Assembly (NCBI RefSeq): GCF_947497695.1
Contig: NZ_CANMHM010000007.1
Coordinates: forward strand, 1-64,000
DNA: 64,000 nucleotides
Origin: an uncultured Polaribacter sp.
GTDB taxonomy: Bacteria > Bacteroidota > Bacteroidia > Flavobacteriales > Flavobacteriaceae
Direction of reading: 5' to 3'
Part shown: piece after piece, positions 37,991-48,624 of the stretch
How the letters are laid out: each line of letters starts with the position of its first letter
How positions within the stretch are numbered: the first letter of the stretch is position 1
The notes under the pieces: model-generated
Told to the model about the DNA's origin: nothing
Databases searched by the model: none
The model's input: the letters and a program-made list of their open reading frames with translations, nothing else
Program-made: the position numbers and the translations under genes

Positions 37991-40900
37991 TTGAGCAAGC
38001 AGAATATTGTAAACCAATACCAAAAATCTGCGAATGTTTCGCAGATAATTACAAAGCTTCAACAAGACAAAAGCCATTTTCAAATATCGAATTTGGTGGG
38101 TTCTTCGTTGTCTTTTGTGATTTCTGAAAGTTTTAAAAAAGCAGACAAACCTTTTCTTTTAATTTTTAATGATAAAGAAGAAGCAGCTTATCATTTAAAC
38201 GATTTAGAGCAGCTTTTAGGTGAAAAAAATGTGCTTTTTTACCCAGGTTCTTACAGAAGACCTTATCAAATAGAAGAAACAGATAATGCAAATGTTTTGT
38301 TGCGTTCTGAAGTTTTAAATAGAATAAATTCTCGTAAAAAACCTGTTGTAATTGTAACTTACCCAACTGCTTTGTTTGAGAAAGTAGTTACTAAAAAAGA
38401 ACTCGATAAAAGTACCCTAAAAGTAACTGTTGGTGAGAGTTTATCTTTAGATTTTGTGAACGAAGTTTTATTCGAATACAAGTTTAAACGGGTAGATTTT
38501 GTTACTGAACCAGGAGATTTTTCTGTGCGTGGAGGAATTATAGATGTTTTTTCTTTTTCTAATGATGAACCTTACAGAATAGAATTTTTTGGCGATGAAA
38601 TAGATAGTATTCGTTCTTTTGACTTAGAAACACAATTGTCTAAAGAAAAACTAAAAAAAATTGCAATTATTCCAAATGTAGAAAACAAAACTTTAAATGA
38701 AAATAGAGAGAGTTTTTTAAAATACATATCTTCTAAAACCGTCGTTTTTGCAAAAAACATCGATTTAATAAAAGGGAATCTAGATAAATTTTATCAAAAA
38801 GCAAATGATGCGTTTGATGAATTATCCAAAGAAATAAAACATGCAAAACCAGAAGAACTGTTTAGTGATGGCGATTTTATTTTAAAGGAATTACAAGAAT
38901 TTACTTTGGTAAGTATTAGAAATAATAATGCTGATGAAGAATACGAAATAAAATTCAACACCATTCCTCAACCTTCTTTTAACAAACAGTTTAATTTATT
39001 AATAGATAATTTAGAGGAATATCACAAAGCAAAATTTACCAATTACATTTTTTGTGCAAACGATCAGCAAGCAAAACGTTTTCATGATATTTTTGATGAT
39101 GCAGAACAAGAAGTGCATTATGAAACTGTTGTTTTTCCATTATATCAAGGGTTTGTAGATGTAGATAATAAATTAGTTTGTTACACAGATCATCAAATTT
39201 TTGAACGTTATCATAAATTCCGTTTAAAAAACGGATATGCAAAAAAACAAGCAATTACACTTCAAGAATTAAATAAACTAGAAATTGGCGATTATGTAAC
39301 ACACATGGATCATGGAATTGGAAAATTTGGTGGTTTGCAAAAAATTGATGTACAAGGTAAAAAGCAAGAAGCTATTAAATTGGTTTATGGAGAAAGAGAT
39401 ATTTTATACGTAAGTATTCACTCGCTTCATAAAATTTCTAAGTTTAATGGTAAAGATGGTAAAGCACCTAAAATATACAAATTAGGTTCTGGTGCTTGGA
39501 AAAAAATCAAACAAAAAACAAAAGCTAGAGTTAAACATATTGCGTTTAATTTAATTCAATTATATGCAAAAAGAAAGTTACAAAAAGGGTTTTCTTATGG
39601 ACCAGATACTCATATTCAGCACGAGCTAGAAGGTAGTTTTATGTATGAAGATACACCAGACCAATTTACTGCTACGCAGGATGTAAAAAACGACATGGAA
39701 AAAGAACAACCTATGGACAGGTTAGTTTGTGGCGATGTTGGTTTTGGTAAAACAGAAGTTGCTGTAAGAGCCGCTTTTAAAGCAGTAGATAATGGCAAAC
39801 AAGTTGCCATTTTAGTACCAACAACAATTTTGGCTTTTCAACATTATCAAACTTTTACAGAACGTTTAAAAGATTTTCCTATTAAAGTAGATTATTTAAA
39901 CCGATTTAGAACTGCAAAACAGAAAACTGCTGCAATTAATGGTGTAAATGATGGTTCTGTAGATATTATTATTGGCACACATCAACTTACAAACAAACGT
40001 TTAGAATTTAAAGATTTAGGGCTTTTAATTATTGATGAAGAACAAAAATTTGGCGTTGCTGTAAAAGATAAATTGAAAACTTTAAAAGAAAATGTAGATA
40101 CGTTAACATTAACTGCAACACCAATTCCTAGAACTTTGCAATTTAGTTTAATGGCTGCCAGAGATTTATCAGTCATAAAAACACCACCACCAAACAGACA
40201 TCCAATAGAAAGTAATGTAATTCGTTTTTCTGAAGATGTAATTCGTGATGCTATTTCTTATGAAATTTCTAGAGGTGGACAAGTATTTTTTATTCATAAC
40301 AGAATAGAAAATATCAAAGAAGTTGCTGGTTTGTTACAAAGGTTGGTGCCATCTGCAAAAATAGGAGTTGGTCATGGACAAATGGAAGGTAAAAAACTAG
40401 AAGCATTAATGCTTGGTTTTATGGCTGGAGATTTTGATGTTTTGGTTTCTACCACAATTATAGAAAGTGGTTTAGATGTGCCAAATGCCAACACAATTTT
40501 CATCAACAATGCCAATAATTTTGGCTTGAGTGATTTGCATCAAATGCGTGGTAGAGTTGGTAGATCTAACAAAAAAGCGTTTTGTTATTTTATAACACCT
40601 CCTTATCACATGATGACAGATGATGCCAGAAAACGTATAGAAGCTTTGGTATTGTTTTCTGATTTAGGAAGTGGAATTAACATTGCCATGAAAGATTTAG
40701 AAATTAGAGGAGCAGGAGATTTATTAGGTGGTGAACAAAGTGGGTTTATAAACGATATTGGTTTTGATACGTATCAAAAAATATTACAAGAGGCAATAGA
40801 AGAATTAAAAGAAAATGAGTTTGCAGACTTATATCCTACAGACAATTCTAAACCAAAAGAATATGTAAAAGAGGTAACTATAGATACCGATTTTGAAATT

Positions 40901-41323
40901 TTGTTTCCTGATGATTATGTCAATTCTGTTACAGAAAGATTAGCCTTATATAATAAATTAGGCAATTTAGAAAAAGAAGAAGAATTGCAAGTTTTTGAAA
41001 CTGAAATTAAAGACAGATTTGGAGAATACCCAACACAAGTAGAAGATTTACTCGATTCTGTTCGTATAAAATGGTTGGCTAAAGAATTAGGTTTAGAAAA
41101 AGTAATTCTAAAACAAAAACGAATGATGGGTTATTTTGTAGCCAATCAACAGAGTGATTTTTATCATACAGAAGCTTTTAGCAGAATGTTAAAATATGTG
41201 CAACAGAATCCTAAAAGTTGTGTAATGAAAGAGAAAGAATCTAAAAACGGATTACGTTTGTTAATTACTTTTATTAGAATTGATTCTGTTAAAACTGCTC
41301 TAAGTATTTTACAAAAAGTATAG
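37991..41323 (+). CDS. mfd: Transcription-repair coupling factor Mfd
   Basis: ATP-dependent translocase that removes RNA polymerase stalled at DNA damage and recruits UvrA. It has 1110 residues. The order is the UvrB-like N-terminal domain (1-300), RNA polymerase-interacting domain (IGDYVTHMDHGIGKFGGL), RecG-like helicase core with Walker A GDVGFGKTE from residue 581, DEEQ box at 682-685, TATPIPRTLQFSL, SGLDVPNANTIFINNA, QMRGRVGRSNKKAFCYF, and the C-terminal TRCF domain. It starts with TTG at 37991 (SKQNIVNQYQKS). No better start is available, and a -7 element sits just upstream. Single gene. Confidence 0.95.
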   Translation: MSKQNIVNQYQKSANVSQIITKLQQDKSHFQISNLVGSSLSFVISESFKKADKPFLLIFNDKEEAAYHLNDLEQLLGEKNVLFYPGSYRRPYQIEETDNANVLLRSEVLNRINSRKKPVVIVTYPTALFEKVVTKKELDKSTLKVTVGESLSLDFVNEVLFEYKFKRVDFVTEPGDFSVRGGIIDVFSFSNDEPYRIEFFGDEIDSIRSFDLETQLSKEKLKKIAIIPNVENKTLNENRESFLKYISSKTVVFAKNIDLIKGNLDKFYQKANDAFDELSKEIKHAKPEELFSDGDFILKELQEFTLVSIRNNNADEEYEIKFNTIPQPSFNKQFNLLIDNLEEYHKAKFTNYIFCANDQQAKRFHDIFDDAEQEVHYETVVFPLYQGFVDVDNKLVCYTDHQIFERYHKFRLKNGYAKKQAITLQELNKLEIGDYVTHMDHGIGKFGGLQKIDVQGKKQEAIKLVYGERDILYVSIHSLHKISKFNGKDGKAPKIYKLGSGAWKKIKQKTKARVKHIAFNLIQLYAKRKLQKGFSYGPDTHIQHELEGSFMYEDTPDQFTATQDVKNDMEKEQPMDRLVCGDVGFGKTEVAVRAAFKAVDNGKQVAILVPTTILAFQHYQTFTERLKDFPIKVDYLNRFRTAKQKTAAINGVNDGSVDIIIGTHQLTNKRLEFKDLGLLIIDEEQKFGVAVKDKLKTLKENVDTLTLTATPIPRTLQFSLMAARDLSVIKTPPPNRHPIESNVIRFSEDVIRDAISYEISRGGQVFFIHNRIENIKEVAGLLQRLVPSAKIGVGHGQMEGKKLEALMLGFMAGDFDVLVSTTIIESGLDVPNANTIFINNANNFGLSDLHQMRGRVGRSNKKAFCYFITPPYHMMTDDARKRIEALVLFSDLGSGINIAMKDLEIRGAGDLLGGEQSGFINDIGFDTYQKILQEAIEELKENEFADLYPTDNSKPKEYVKEVTIDTDFEILFPDDYVNSVTERLALYNKLGNLEKEEELQVFETEIKDRFGEYPTQVEDLLDSVRIKWLAKELGLEKVILKQKRMMGYFVANQQSDFYHTEAFSRMLKYVQQNPKSCVMKEKESKNGLRLLITFIRIDSVKTALSILQKV

Positions 41324-41620
41324 AATTATTATTGAAGTTATTTCTAGTTTCAAATTTGTTTTGAGTGGAGTAGGAAGTTTTTAATCTGTTTTTTATTTGT
41401 TTGTTTTGTTTTGTGATTTTTAGAAATTAATCATGTAAATCGTACTCAGTTTTGTTATTCCGTAGGTTTTTTTGCGTTTTACTAATTCTTACGTTAGATG
41501 CTTAAAGCGTGACAAACGTTGTGAAAACTCAACTTTATGTGATTTCTCTTGTGGTTGAAATGACAAAACTCTTTGGAAGTAGCAACTTAGAATGATTTTG
41601 AATATAAAGTATCAGTTTCT
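41324..41620. other. Intergenic region after mfd, with degenerate repeat
   Basis: Nothing coding is visible. Around 41535-41570 the sequence tgtgatttctcttgtggttg followed by aaatgacaaaac resembles a decayed copy of the dispersed GTCATTTCGA-type repeat read on the other strand. No terminator for mfd was recognised. Confidence 0.4.
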
Positions 41621-42382
41621 TTAAACACCTATCCATTTTTTAATAACCTCATTATAACTTCTGCCAGAAGTAACACTCGATTGTTTTTTATTTTTTAAAG
41701 TGATGATAAATCGGCTATTAAAATACTTCTGAATATCGTTTACAAAATCTTTATTGATAATAATGCCTCTATGAATTCTTAGAAAATTATCGGGTAATTT
41801 AGTGGCTAAAGTTGCTATGGATTCGTTGCTTAAAAAAACACCTGTCTCAGAATTGATATTTACATAGTTATTGTCAGCTTCAAAAAAGGCGACTTCATCT
41901 AACTTTATAAAAATAAGTTTATCGTTTTTCTTTGTGGTTATAGAAGTCATTTTTTTGACTTCCTTTCTACTCGAAATTTCTTTTAAAACGGTTAAAATTT
42001 CTTCTGACGATTTATTTTTATCAAACGTTTTTAATTTCTCGACTGTTTTTTTTATCCTTTCTAATTTTACAGGTTTTACCAAATAATCGATGCTATTGGT
42101 TTCAAAAGCTTCCAAGGCATATTGGTCATAAGCAGTACAAAACACAACAATTGGTATGGTTTTTAATTGTGCCAACAAATCGAAACCTGTTTGCCCTGGC
42201 ATTTCTATGTCTAAAAAGATAATATCTGGGTTTTGTTGGGCTATTTTTTCTTTGGCTTCTGTTACATTTTTTGCTGAATCAATAACATTAAAAGTTTCTG
42301 GAAACGCTTTTAACAAGTTTTCTAATCCTGCTCTTGCAGGTGCTTCATCATCTATAATAAGGGTTGTATAGGGTTTGCTCAT
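41621..42382 (-). CDS. LytTR-family response regulator
   Basis: Two-component response regulator of 253 residues. The receiver domain (1-120) has acidic D11/D12 and phospho-acceptor D58 (FLDIEMPG). The C-terminal LytTR DNA-binding domain begins near residue 150 (KLIFIKLDEVAFFEADNNYVNI, FLRIHRGIIINKDFVNDIQKY). The stop of the upstream sensor kinase gene is 1 bp from this start, so they form a pair. Targets are unknown. LytTR regulators often bind imperfect direct repeats, none of which I identified. Confidence 0.93.
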   Translation of the reverse strand: MSKPYTTLIIDDEAPARAGLENLLKAFPETFNVIDSAKNVTEAKEKIAQQNPDIIFLDIEMPGQTGFDLLAQLKTIPIVVFCTAYDQYALEAFETNSIDYLVKPVKLERIKKTVEKLKTFDKNKSSEEILTVLKEISSRKEVKKMTSITTKKNDKLIFIKLDEVAFFEADNNYVNINSETGVFLSNESIATLATKLPDNFLRIHRGIIINKDFVNDIQKYFNSRFIITLKNKKQSSVTSGRSYNEVIKKWIGV

Positions 42383-42383
42383 G

Positions 42384-44276
42384 TTATACTGTTTCTAGAA
42401 TTGTAATGGTAATTATTTTTTTGGGTGTGTTTGTCCAATTTAAGGAAGCATTTTCGCCATAACTCAATCGTAATAAATCATACACAGTTTGCAAACCATG
42501 GCCACTAACCAAACCTTCTGGGAAATTTGGCCCATTGTCTGAAACTGAAATTTTAAGCTCGTTTGCAATTTTATCAATTTTTAAACCGATTTTTCCTTTG
42601 CCTTCATTTTGAGAAATACCATGTTTTACCGCATTTTCTACCAAAGGCTGAATTAAAAATAACGGAATTTCATAGTTTTCAATTTCATTATCAACCTTAA
42701 TATTAAATTGTAAACGCTCTCCAAAACGAATTTTTTCAATCTCTAAATACGATTTTACCATTTCAATTTCATCTTTAATAGTACTCATTTTTTTATCTTT
42801 TCTGTTGATAGAATACTTAAATAAATCTGATAAAGAATGTGCCATTTTTTGCGTTTTTATAGCATCAATTGGTGCTAAACTTGCAATAGAATTTAAAGAA
42901 TTGTATAAAAAATGTGGGTTTATTTGGGATTGTAAAGATTTTAATTCGGCCTTAGCTTTTAATTCTCTTAGGTTAGAAAGTTTGGCTTCGTTTTCTATGA
43001 TTAGGTTACGTTCTTTAAAAATGAAGTAACTTATTAAGGCTCTTAATGAAGCGATAATCATTAACCCTAAAAATAGATAAGATAAAGTGGTATAACCTCC
43101 TTGATGATTTTGATTCTCTTTAATAGTTAAAATTACTATCACCAAAATTATTACAAATGGCAACATACCAGTTGATAAGAATATTAAACTGGTTTTAGTA
43201 GTAATATTAACTCGTGTTTTTTCAATTTTCTGCTCTAAATATCGAAATAAAAATAAAAAAGGAAAACAAAATAAAGAAACTACAAAAGTTGTAAATACAG
43301 TATCAAACCTTACTATTGAAAATCCAAAACTTCTTGGAGTTCTTAAATGATCAAAAAATGATACAGAAAAAATAATAAGAATATCTAAAAAACAAACAGC
43401 AATTAAACTTACTAATAAAAATTTAATAAAGTTATTATTTAATTTTTTGTCTGTATAATTTTTAACTTTAGACGTAAAAAACAGAAACAGTAGAAACAGT
43501 AATAATAAAGGTACAAAAACAACTGCTATAGGATTACTTACCCACCACAACTGTTTATTCCTACTTATAATTTTATAATTTTCTATTTTTTCTAATACTT
43601 CTTCTTTAAACTGCGTATCAGCAAGTTTTAATTTCTCTTCAAAATCACTTTTATAAATTTCAGATATAATTTTTAAATCATTGTCTGTAAGATGATAATT
43701 TTTTCTATCAAAAGCTTCATATCTTCTTGAAAAAATATTAAATCCACTATCTTTATGAGGTGTTTTAAAATTACCATAGAAAAGTATTTTTGCAAATGAC
43801 AACTCTATCTCCTTAATAGTTTTGTTGTAATTTTTACCTTTATAATGTATAATTTGCCCGTAGACAATTTTTTTAGCTTCATTATTAAGTTTTCTACTTC
43901 TTGTAGTAATATTTGGAAGATTATCTATCCATCTTGGAGTTTTAAAAGCTATATCATTATCTTGTAGAAATTTTATTTCGAAATTTGCTTTTTTGTTTTG
44001 AGAAAAAGTAATTGAAACGGTTTCAGTAACACTATCTAGTTTTTTTAAGGTTTTAGAAATTTGAAGAGAATCTTTAGAAGTGTAATTTCCTTTAAGTTTT
44101 ACCCTAATACTATCCTTCCATTTTACAATACCTCTTTCAAACAAAGGTTCTGACCCAAATGAAATAGCAATTTCTAAAATATCTACCCAAGGTTTTTCTG
44201 GTAATTTAATACTTTCTTGAGCATAACAATAATTTCCAAAAAACAGAAACAGTAATAAGTAAAGGATTTTTTTCAT
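42384..44276 (-). CDS. LytS-like membrane sensor histidine kinase
   Basis: Sensor kinase of 630 residues paired with the LytTR regulator. The signal peptide (1-19, ending CYAQ) is followed by a periplasmic region to about 245, then a membrane block of about five helices (about 247-425). The His_kinase domain has the phospho-accepting histidine in LQSQINPHFLYNSLNSI. The ATP-binding domain has LFLIQPLVENAVKHGI and VSDNGPNFPEGLVSGHGL. The periplasmic part is Lys/Glu-rich and unrecognised. The signal sensed is unknown. The kinase comes first in the operon, then the regulator. Confidence 0.92.
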   Translation of the reverse strand: MKKILYLLLFLFFGNYCYAQESIKLPEKPWVDILEIAISFGSEPLFERGIVKWKDSIRVKLKGNYTSKDSLQISKTLKKLDSVTETVSITFSQNKKANFEIKFLQDNDIAFKTPRWIDNLPNITTRSRKLNNEAKKIVYGQIIHYKGKNYNKTIKEIELSFAKILFYGNFKTPHKDSGFNIFSRRYEAFDRKNYHLTDNDLKIISEIYKSDFEEKLKLADTQFKEEVLEKIENYKIISRNKQLWWVSNPIAVVFVPLLLLFLLFLFFTSKVKNYTDKKLNNNFIKFLLVSLIAVCFLDILIIFSVSFFDHLRTPRSFGFSIVRFDTVFTTFVVSLFCFPFLFLFRYLEQKIEKTRVNITTKTSLIFLSTGMLPFVIILVIVILTIKENQNHQGGYTTLSYLFLGLMIIASLRALISYFIFKERNLIIENEAKLSNLRELKAKAELKSLQSQINPHFLYNSLNSIASLAPIDAIKTQKMAHSLSDLFKYSINRKDKKMSTIKDEIEMVKSYLEIEKIRFGERLQFNIKVDNEIENYEIPLFLIQPLVENAVKHGISQNEGKGKIGLKIDKIANELKISVSDNGPNFPEGLVSGHGLQTVYDLLRLSYGENASLNWTNTPKKIITITILETV

Positions 44277-44417
44277 CTGTGGTAAATTTAATATTTATAC
44301 CACAAAAGAACATACATAACAAGTTTTAAAAAATGCTTTTCTTGTCAACTGCAAAAAATAGCTGTCAATTGCAATAATTAGATAGTTTTAGGTATTTCAT
44401 TCACAAAGTTATTTACC

Positions 44418-44425
44418 TATCTTTG
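44418..44425 (+). promoter_or_regulatory. -7 element for lepA
   Basis: TATCTTTG, 28 bp before the ATG. A TTTC lies 19 bp upstream in the -33 position. Confidence 0.6.
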
Positions 44426-44453
44426 TCAGTTAAACGCAGTTAGAAAACGAAGT

Positions 44454-46250
44454 ATGAAGAATATTAGAAACTTTTGCATTATTGCACATATAGATCATGG
44501 TAAAAGTACATTGGCAGATAGACTGTTAGATTACACTGGCTCTGTTACTGCTCGTGAGCAAAAAGCACAGTTATTAGACAATATGGATTTAGAGCGTGAA
44601 CGTGGAATTACCATAAAAAGTCACGCCATTCAGATGGATTTTGAGCACAAAGGAGAAAAATATATTTTAAATTTAATTGATACTCCTGGTCACGTAGATT
44701 TTTCTTATGAAGTTTCTCGTTCTATTGCTGCTTGTGAAGGTGCTTTATTAATTGTTGATGCTGCACAAAGCATACAAGCACAAACCATTTCTAACTTATA
44801 CCTGGCTTTAGAGAACGATTTAGAAATAATACCTGTACTAAATAAAGTAGATTTACCAAGTGCAAACCCAGAAGAAGTAACTGATGATATTGTAGATTTA
44901 TTAGGTTGTGACCCAGAAGAAGTAATTCACGCTAGTGGAAAAACAGGCTTTGGAGTCGATAATATTTTAGCAGCAATAATAGATAGAATTCCTGCTCCTA
45001 AAGGAGATCCAGATGCTCCATTACAAGCCTTAATTTTTGATTCTGTTTACAATTCTTATCGTGGAATTGAAACCTATTTTAGAGTTTTAAACGGAGAAAT
45101 TAAAAAAGGGCAACGTATAAAATTTATGGCAACAGACAATGAGTATTTTGCTGATGAAGTAGGTACTTTAAAGTTAGAGCAAGTTGTTAAAAAATCTGTT
45201 AAAACAGGCGATGTTGGCTATTTAATAACAGGAATTAAAACAGCAAAAGAAGTAAAAGTAGGAGATACTATTACAGATGCTGTAAACCCAACTACAGAAA
45301 TTATTGATGGTTTTGAAGACGTAAAACCTATGGTTTTTGCAGGGATTTATCCTGTGGACACAGAAGATTTTGAAGAATTGCGTTATTCTATGGAAAAACT
45401 GCAATTAAATGATGCTTCTTTGGTGTTTGTACCAGAAAGTTCTGCGGCTTTAGGTTTTGGTTTTCGATGTGGATTTTTAGGAATGTTACACATGGAAATT
45501 ATTCAAGAACGTTTAGAACGTGAGTTTAATATGACGGTTATTACAACTGTACCCAATGTTTCTTACCACGCTTATACAAAGAAAAATCCAGACGAAATAT
45601 TACTTTTAAACAATCCTACAGATTTGCCAGATCCATCTAGGTTAGATAGAGTAGAAGAGCCTTATATTAAGGCTAGTATTATTACAAAGTCAGATTTTGT
45701 TGGGCAAGTAATGAGTTTGTGTATCGAAAAACGCGGGCAAATTACCAATCAAACTTATTTAACTACAGAAAGAGTAGAGTTGAGTTTTGATATGCCTTTG
45801 GCTGAAATAGTTTTTGATTTTTACGATCGTTTAAAAACCGTTTCTAAAGGTTATGCTTCTTTTGATTATTCACCAATTGGCATGAGAGAATCGAAGTTGG
45901 TTAGAGTTGATGTTTTATTAAATGGAGATCCTGTAGATGCGCTTTCTGCTCTTTTACATGCAGACAATGCTTACACAATTGGTAAAAAAATAGTTGAAAA
46001 ATTAAAAGAATTAATACCAAGACAACAATTTGATATTCCTATTCAGGCAGCCATTGGAGCAAAAATCATTGCACGTGAAACCACTAAAGCATTGCGTAAA
46101 GATGTAACAGCAAAATGTTATGGAGGAGATATTTCTAGAAAGCGTAAACTATTAGAAAAGCAGAAAAAAGGGAAGAAAAGAATGCGACAAGTTGGTAATG
46201 TAGAAATTCCACAAGAAGCATTTATGGCTGTTTTGAAATTGAACGACTAG
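44454..46250 (+). CDS. lepA: Elongation factor 4 (LepA)
   Basis: Ribosome-associated GTPase, 598 residues, the standard length. The G domain shows [41 protein letters not shown] and [13 protein letters not shown]. The C-terminal unique domain includes [20 protein letters not shown]. It proposes back-translocation or initiation-related roles for translation under stress in other bacteria. The gene is monocistronic with its own promoter element and terminator. Confidence 0.97.
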   Translation: MKNIRNFCIIAHIDHGKSTLADRLLDYTGSVTAREQKAQLLDNMDLERERGITIKSHAIQMDFEHKGEKYILNLIDTPGHVDFSYEVSRSIAACEGALLIVDAAQSIQAQTISNLYLALENDLEIIPVLNKVDLPSANPEEVTDDIVDLLGCDPEEVIHASGKTGFGVDNILAAIIDRIPAPKGDPDAPLQALIFDSVYNSYRGIETYFRVLNGEIKKGQRIKFMATDNEYFADEVGTLKLEQVVKKSVKTGDVGYLITGIKTAKEVKVGDTITDAVNPTTEIIDGFEDVKPMVFAGIYPVDTEDFEELRYSMEKLQLNDASLVFVPESSAALGFGFRCGFLGMLHMEIIQERLEREFNMTVITTVPNVSYHAYTKKNPDEILLLNNPTDLPDPSRLDRVEEPYIKASIITKSDFVGQVMSLCIEKRGQITNQTYLTTERVELSFDMPLAEIVFDFYDRLKTVSKGYASFDYSPIGMRESKLVRVDVLLNGDPVDALSALLHADNAYTIGKKIVEKLKELIPRQQFDIPIQAAIGAKIIARETTKALRKDVTAKCYGGDISRKRKLLEKQKKGKKRMRQVGNVEIPQEAFMAVLKLND

Positions 46251-46315
46251 CTAATGGGGTTGCATAGAATCTAGTTTTTTTGAAAACAAAATACAAGACT
46301 TAATAGATATACTAC

Positions 46316-46347
46316 AAACCTTTTTAAGAAATTAAGAAGGTTTTTTT
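46316..46347 (+). terminator. Terminator after lepA
   Basis: Stem aaacctt / aaggttt extended inward with one mismatch, followed by seven T's. Confidence 0.75.
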
Positions 46348-46356
46348 ATGCGAGTC

Positions 46357-46391
46357 ATTACACATAAAGCTTTTTCAGCTTTATGTGTAAT
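46357..46391. repeat. 15-bp perfect inverted repeat
   Basis: Arms attacacataaagct and agctttatgtgtaat with a 5-nt loop (ttttc). No T-run follows on the plus strand. Function unknown. Confidence 0.7.
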
Positions 46392-46453
46392 CTCTTTATT
46401 GATTTATAGTTTGCTTCATATCTCACAATTAACATTTTTTTGTCAGCATTTTA

Positions 46454-46477
46454 GTTCATCCTGCGAAAGCAGTAATT
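46454..46477. repeat. Dispersed GCAGGAAT repeat, copy 3 (degenerate)
   Basis: gttcatcctgcgaaagcag followed by taatt. It matches the core of the copies at 2013 and 22086 but has lost pairing in the right arm. Confidence 0.5.
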
Positions 46478-46509
46478 ATTAGTAATGTAAATTTAGAGGT
46501 TATAGAACT

Positions 46510-46548
46510 AAAAAAACACTTTCGAGTTTAATCAAAAGTGTTTTTTTT
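46510..46548. terminator. Bidirectional terminator before the zinc peptidase stop
   Basis: Stem aaaaaacactt / aagtgtttttt with A and T runs on the two sides. It serves the minus-strand peptidase gene and could also stop lepA read-through. Confidence 0.8.
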
Positions 46549-46583
46549 AATATTTTTTGACAAAAAAAAGTATTTTGAGATGT

Positions 46584-47282
46584 TTAATCTCTACTAGCCA
46601 TTAATTTTAAAACCCAATAAGCTAACATTGCTAAAGAACCCAAAGCAGCAACTAAATAAGTTCTTGCAGCCCATTTTAAAGCGTCTTTAGAGCCAACAAA
46701 TTCTTCTCTGTTTACAATGTTTTTATTTTTTAACCAAGCCAAAGCCCTGTTACTTGCATCATATTCTACAGGTAATGTTACAAAACTAAATACGGTTGCC
46801 ATTGCCATTAATACAACACCCGCTAATAAAACCCAGTAACCTAGGCTAGATGCAGCACCTAAAACCAAACCTCCCATCACTAAATATTGAGAAAATTTAG
46901 AAGATATATTTACCATTGGCACTAATTGAGAACGCATTGTTAACCATTTGTAGGCTTGTGCATGTTGTACAGCATGCCCAACTTCATGAGCAGCAACTGC
47001 AGCAGAAGCAGCATTTCTTTGATTGTAAACAGATTCACTTAGGTTTACCGTTTTATTTTGTGGGTTGTAATGATCTGTTAATTGCCCAGGAGTAGAGATT
47101 ACTTTTACATCAAAAATACCATGATCTGCAAGCATTTTTTCTGCAATTTCTGCACCACTCATTCTGTTACTTAACTGAATTTTAGAGTACTTTTTAAATT
47201 TTCTTTTTAAAGTATTACTAGCTAACCAGCTAAAAAGTGTAATTACACCAATAATAATGTAATATTCCATTCCTATCATCAT
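46584..47282 (-). CDS. YugP-family membrane zinc metallopeptidase
   Basis: Neutral zinc metallopeptidase of the inner membrane. The 232 residues show an N-terminal helix (about 7-24), the zinc motif HEVGH at 99-103 followed by AVQHAQ, and two or three C-terminal helices (about 130-175 and 205-225). This matches the YugP (zn_peptidase_2) family, whose substrates are unknown. The annotated start has three nearby Met codons; the third (MEYYIIIG, at 47270) best fits relatives, so the true protein may be four residues shorter. Single gene convergent with lepA. Confidence 0.9.
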   Translation of the reverse strand: MMIGMEYYIIIGVITLFSWLASNTLKRKFKKYSKIQLSNRMSGAEIAEKMLADHGIFDVKVISTPGQLTDHYNPQNKTVNLSESVYNQRNAASAAVAAHEVGHAVQHAQAYKWLTMRSQLVPMVNISSKFSQYLVMGGLVLGAASSLGYWVLLAGVVLMAMATVFSFVTLPVEYDASNRALAWLKNKNIVNREEFVGSKDALKWAARTYLVAALGSLAMLAYWVLKLMASRD

Positions 47283-47376
47283 AATTTATATTTTTAAGAT
47301 TTATGTTTCATTTTTGTTTGATAAATTTACAACATAAAGTATTCCAATTTATATTTTTAGATAAAAAATTGACAAA

Positions 47377-48423
47377 ATGGCAAAAAAAATTTCAATATTA
47401 CTTGTATACACAGGTGGAACAATTGGTATGATTAAAGATAAAAAAACGAATGCTTTAAAGCCTTTTAATTTTAGTCAAATTGTTGCTAAAATCCCAGAAT
47501 TGGAACAATTAAACTGTACTATTAAAAGTATTTCTTTTGATAAACCTATAGATTCTTCAAACATGAATACTGTCTATTACAAGGATATTGTTGAAATTAT
47601 TGAAAAAAATTATAAAAAGTTCGATGGTTTTGTAATTTTAACAGGTTCAGATACCATGTCTTATGCTTCTTCTGCCGTTAGTTTTATGTTAGATAATTTA
47701 CAAAAACCAATTATTTTTACAGGTTCTCAATTGCCAATAGGAGATCTAAGAACAGATGCAAAAGAGAATTTAATTACTGCTATTGAAATTGCAAGTACCT
47801 ATAAAAAAGGAAAACCAGTTATATCTGAAGTATGTTTGTATTTTGAATACAAACTCTACAGAGCAAATAGAACCACAAAAATAAGTGCAGATCAATTTGA
47901 GGCATTTGCTTCTATGAATTTTCCTCCATTAGCAGAAAGTGGTGTGCATCTTAAGTTTAATGAGCATTTAATTCATCAACCAAAAAATAAAGAGCAAGCG
48001 TTAATAGTTCATAAAAATTTAGTGGATGAGGTTGTAATTTTAAAATTATTTCCTGGTATTTCTATCCTAGTTGTAAAAAGTATCTTAAATATACCAAATT
48101 TAAAAGGAGTTGTGCTAGAAACTTATGGTTCAGGGAATGCATCAAATTCAGAAGATTTTATCAATTTACTAAAAGAGGCAATTAAAAAGGGAATTAAAAT
48201 AATCAACGTTACACAATGTAAAAGAGGAGCTGTTATGATGGGGGATTATGATACAAGTCTGTTGCTTAAAAAAATAGGTGTAATTAGTGGTGGAGATATT
48301 ACAATAGAATCTGCAATTTCTAAATTAATGTATTTGCTTGATAAAAAATTATCTGACAGCGATTTTAATAAAATGTTTAAAAAATCTATTAGGGGAGAGA
48401 TTACCAATAATATTGATTTTTAA
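47377..48423 (+). CDS. ansA: Type I L-asparaginase
   Basis: Hydrolyses asparagine to aspartate and ammonia in the cytoplasm. The 348 residues show the two catalytic threonine regions: YTGGTIGM (11-18) and ILTGSDTMSYASSAV, plus GSQLPIGDLRTDAKENL with the catalytic lysine. No signal peptide is present, consistent with the type I cytoplasmic form. A weak hairpin followed by a long T-run (about 48455-48478) lies after the stop. Single gene. Confidence 0.93.
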   Translation: MAKKISILLVYTGGTIGMIKDKKTNALKPFNFSQIVAKIPELEQLNCTIKSISFDKPIDSSNMNTVYYKDIVEIIEKNYKKFDGFVILTGSDTMSYASSAVSFMLDNLQKPIIFTGSQLPIGDLRTDAKENLITAIEIASTYKKGKPVISEVCLYFEYKLYRANRTTKISADQFEAFASMNFPPLAESGVHLKFNEHLIHQPKNKEQALIVHKNLVDEVVILKLFPGISILVVKSILNIPNLKGVVLETYGSGNASNSEDFINLLKEAIKKGIKIINVTQCKRGAVMMGDYDTSLLLKKIGVISGGDITIESAISKLMYLLDKKLSDSDFNKMFKKSIRGEITNNIDF

Positions 48424-48454
48424 ATCTATAATTGAAGAAAAGAATATTTAGTAT

Positions 48455-48478
48455 ACAAATAGATTTGTTTTTTTTTTC
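48455..48478 (+). terminator. Possible terminator after ansA
   Basis: Short stem acaaat / atttgt with a tight loop and a run of ten or more T's. Weak stem. Confidence 0.45.
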
Positions 48479-48624
48479 AATCTTCATTTATTTTTTGTTA
48501 CTTGGCACTCTCAAAAAAATGATTTGAAGTAAAACTTTTTTAAAGTTCTTTTTTTAAATTGTTTTTTTAAAATGAAATTATATATCTTTAACCCGTTAAC
48601 AATTAAAAATTAATTATAACTAAG

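Larger units (their letters stand above)
46251..46583. other. Intergenic region with terminators, long hairpin and repeat
   Basis: The 333 bp between lepA and the convergent zinc peptidase gene hold a lepA terminator (46316-46347), a 15-bp perfect inverted repeat (46357-46391), a degenerate GCAGGAAT repeat (46454-46477) and a bidirectional terminator (46510-46548). No gene is seen. Confidence 0.6.
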
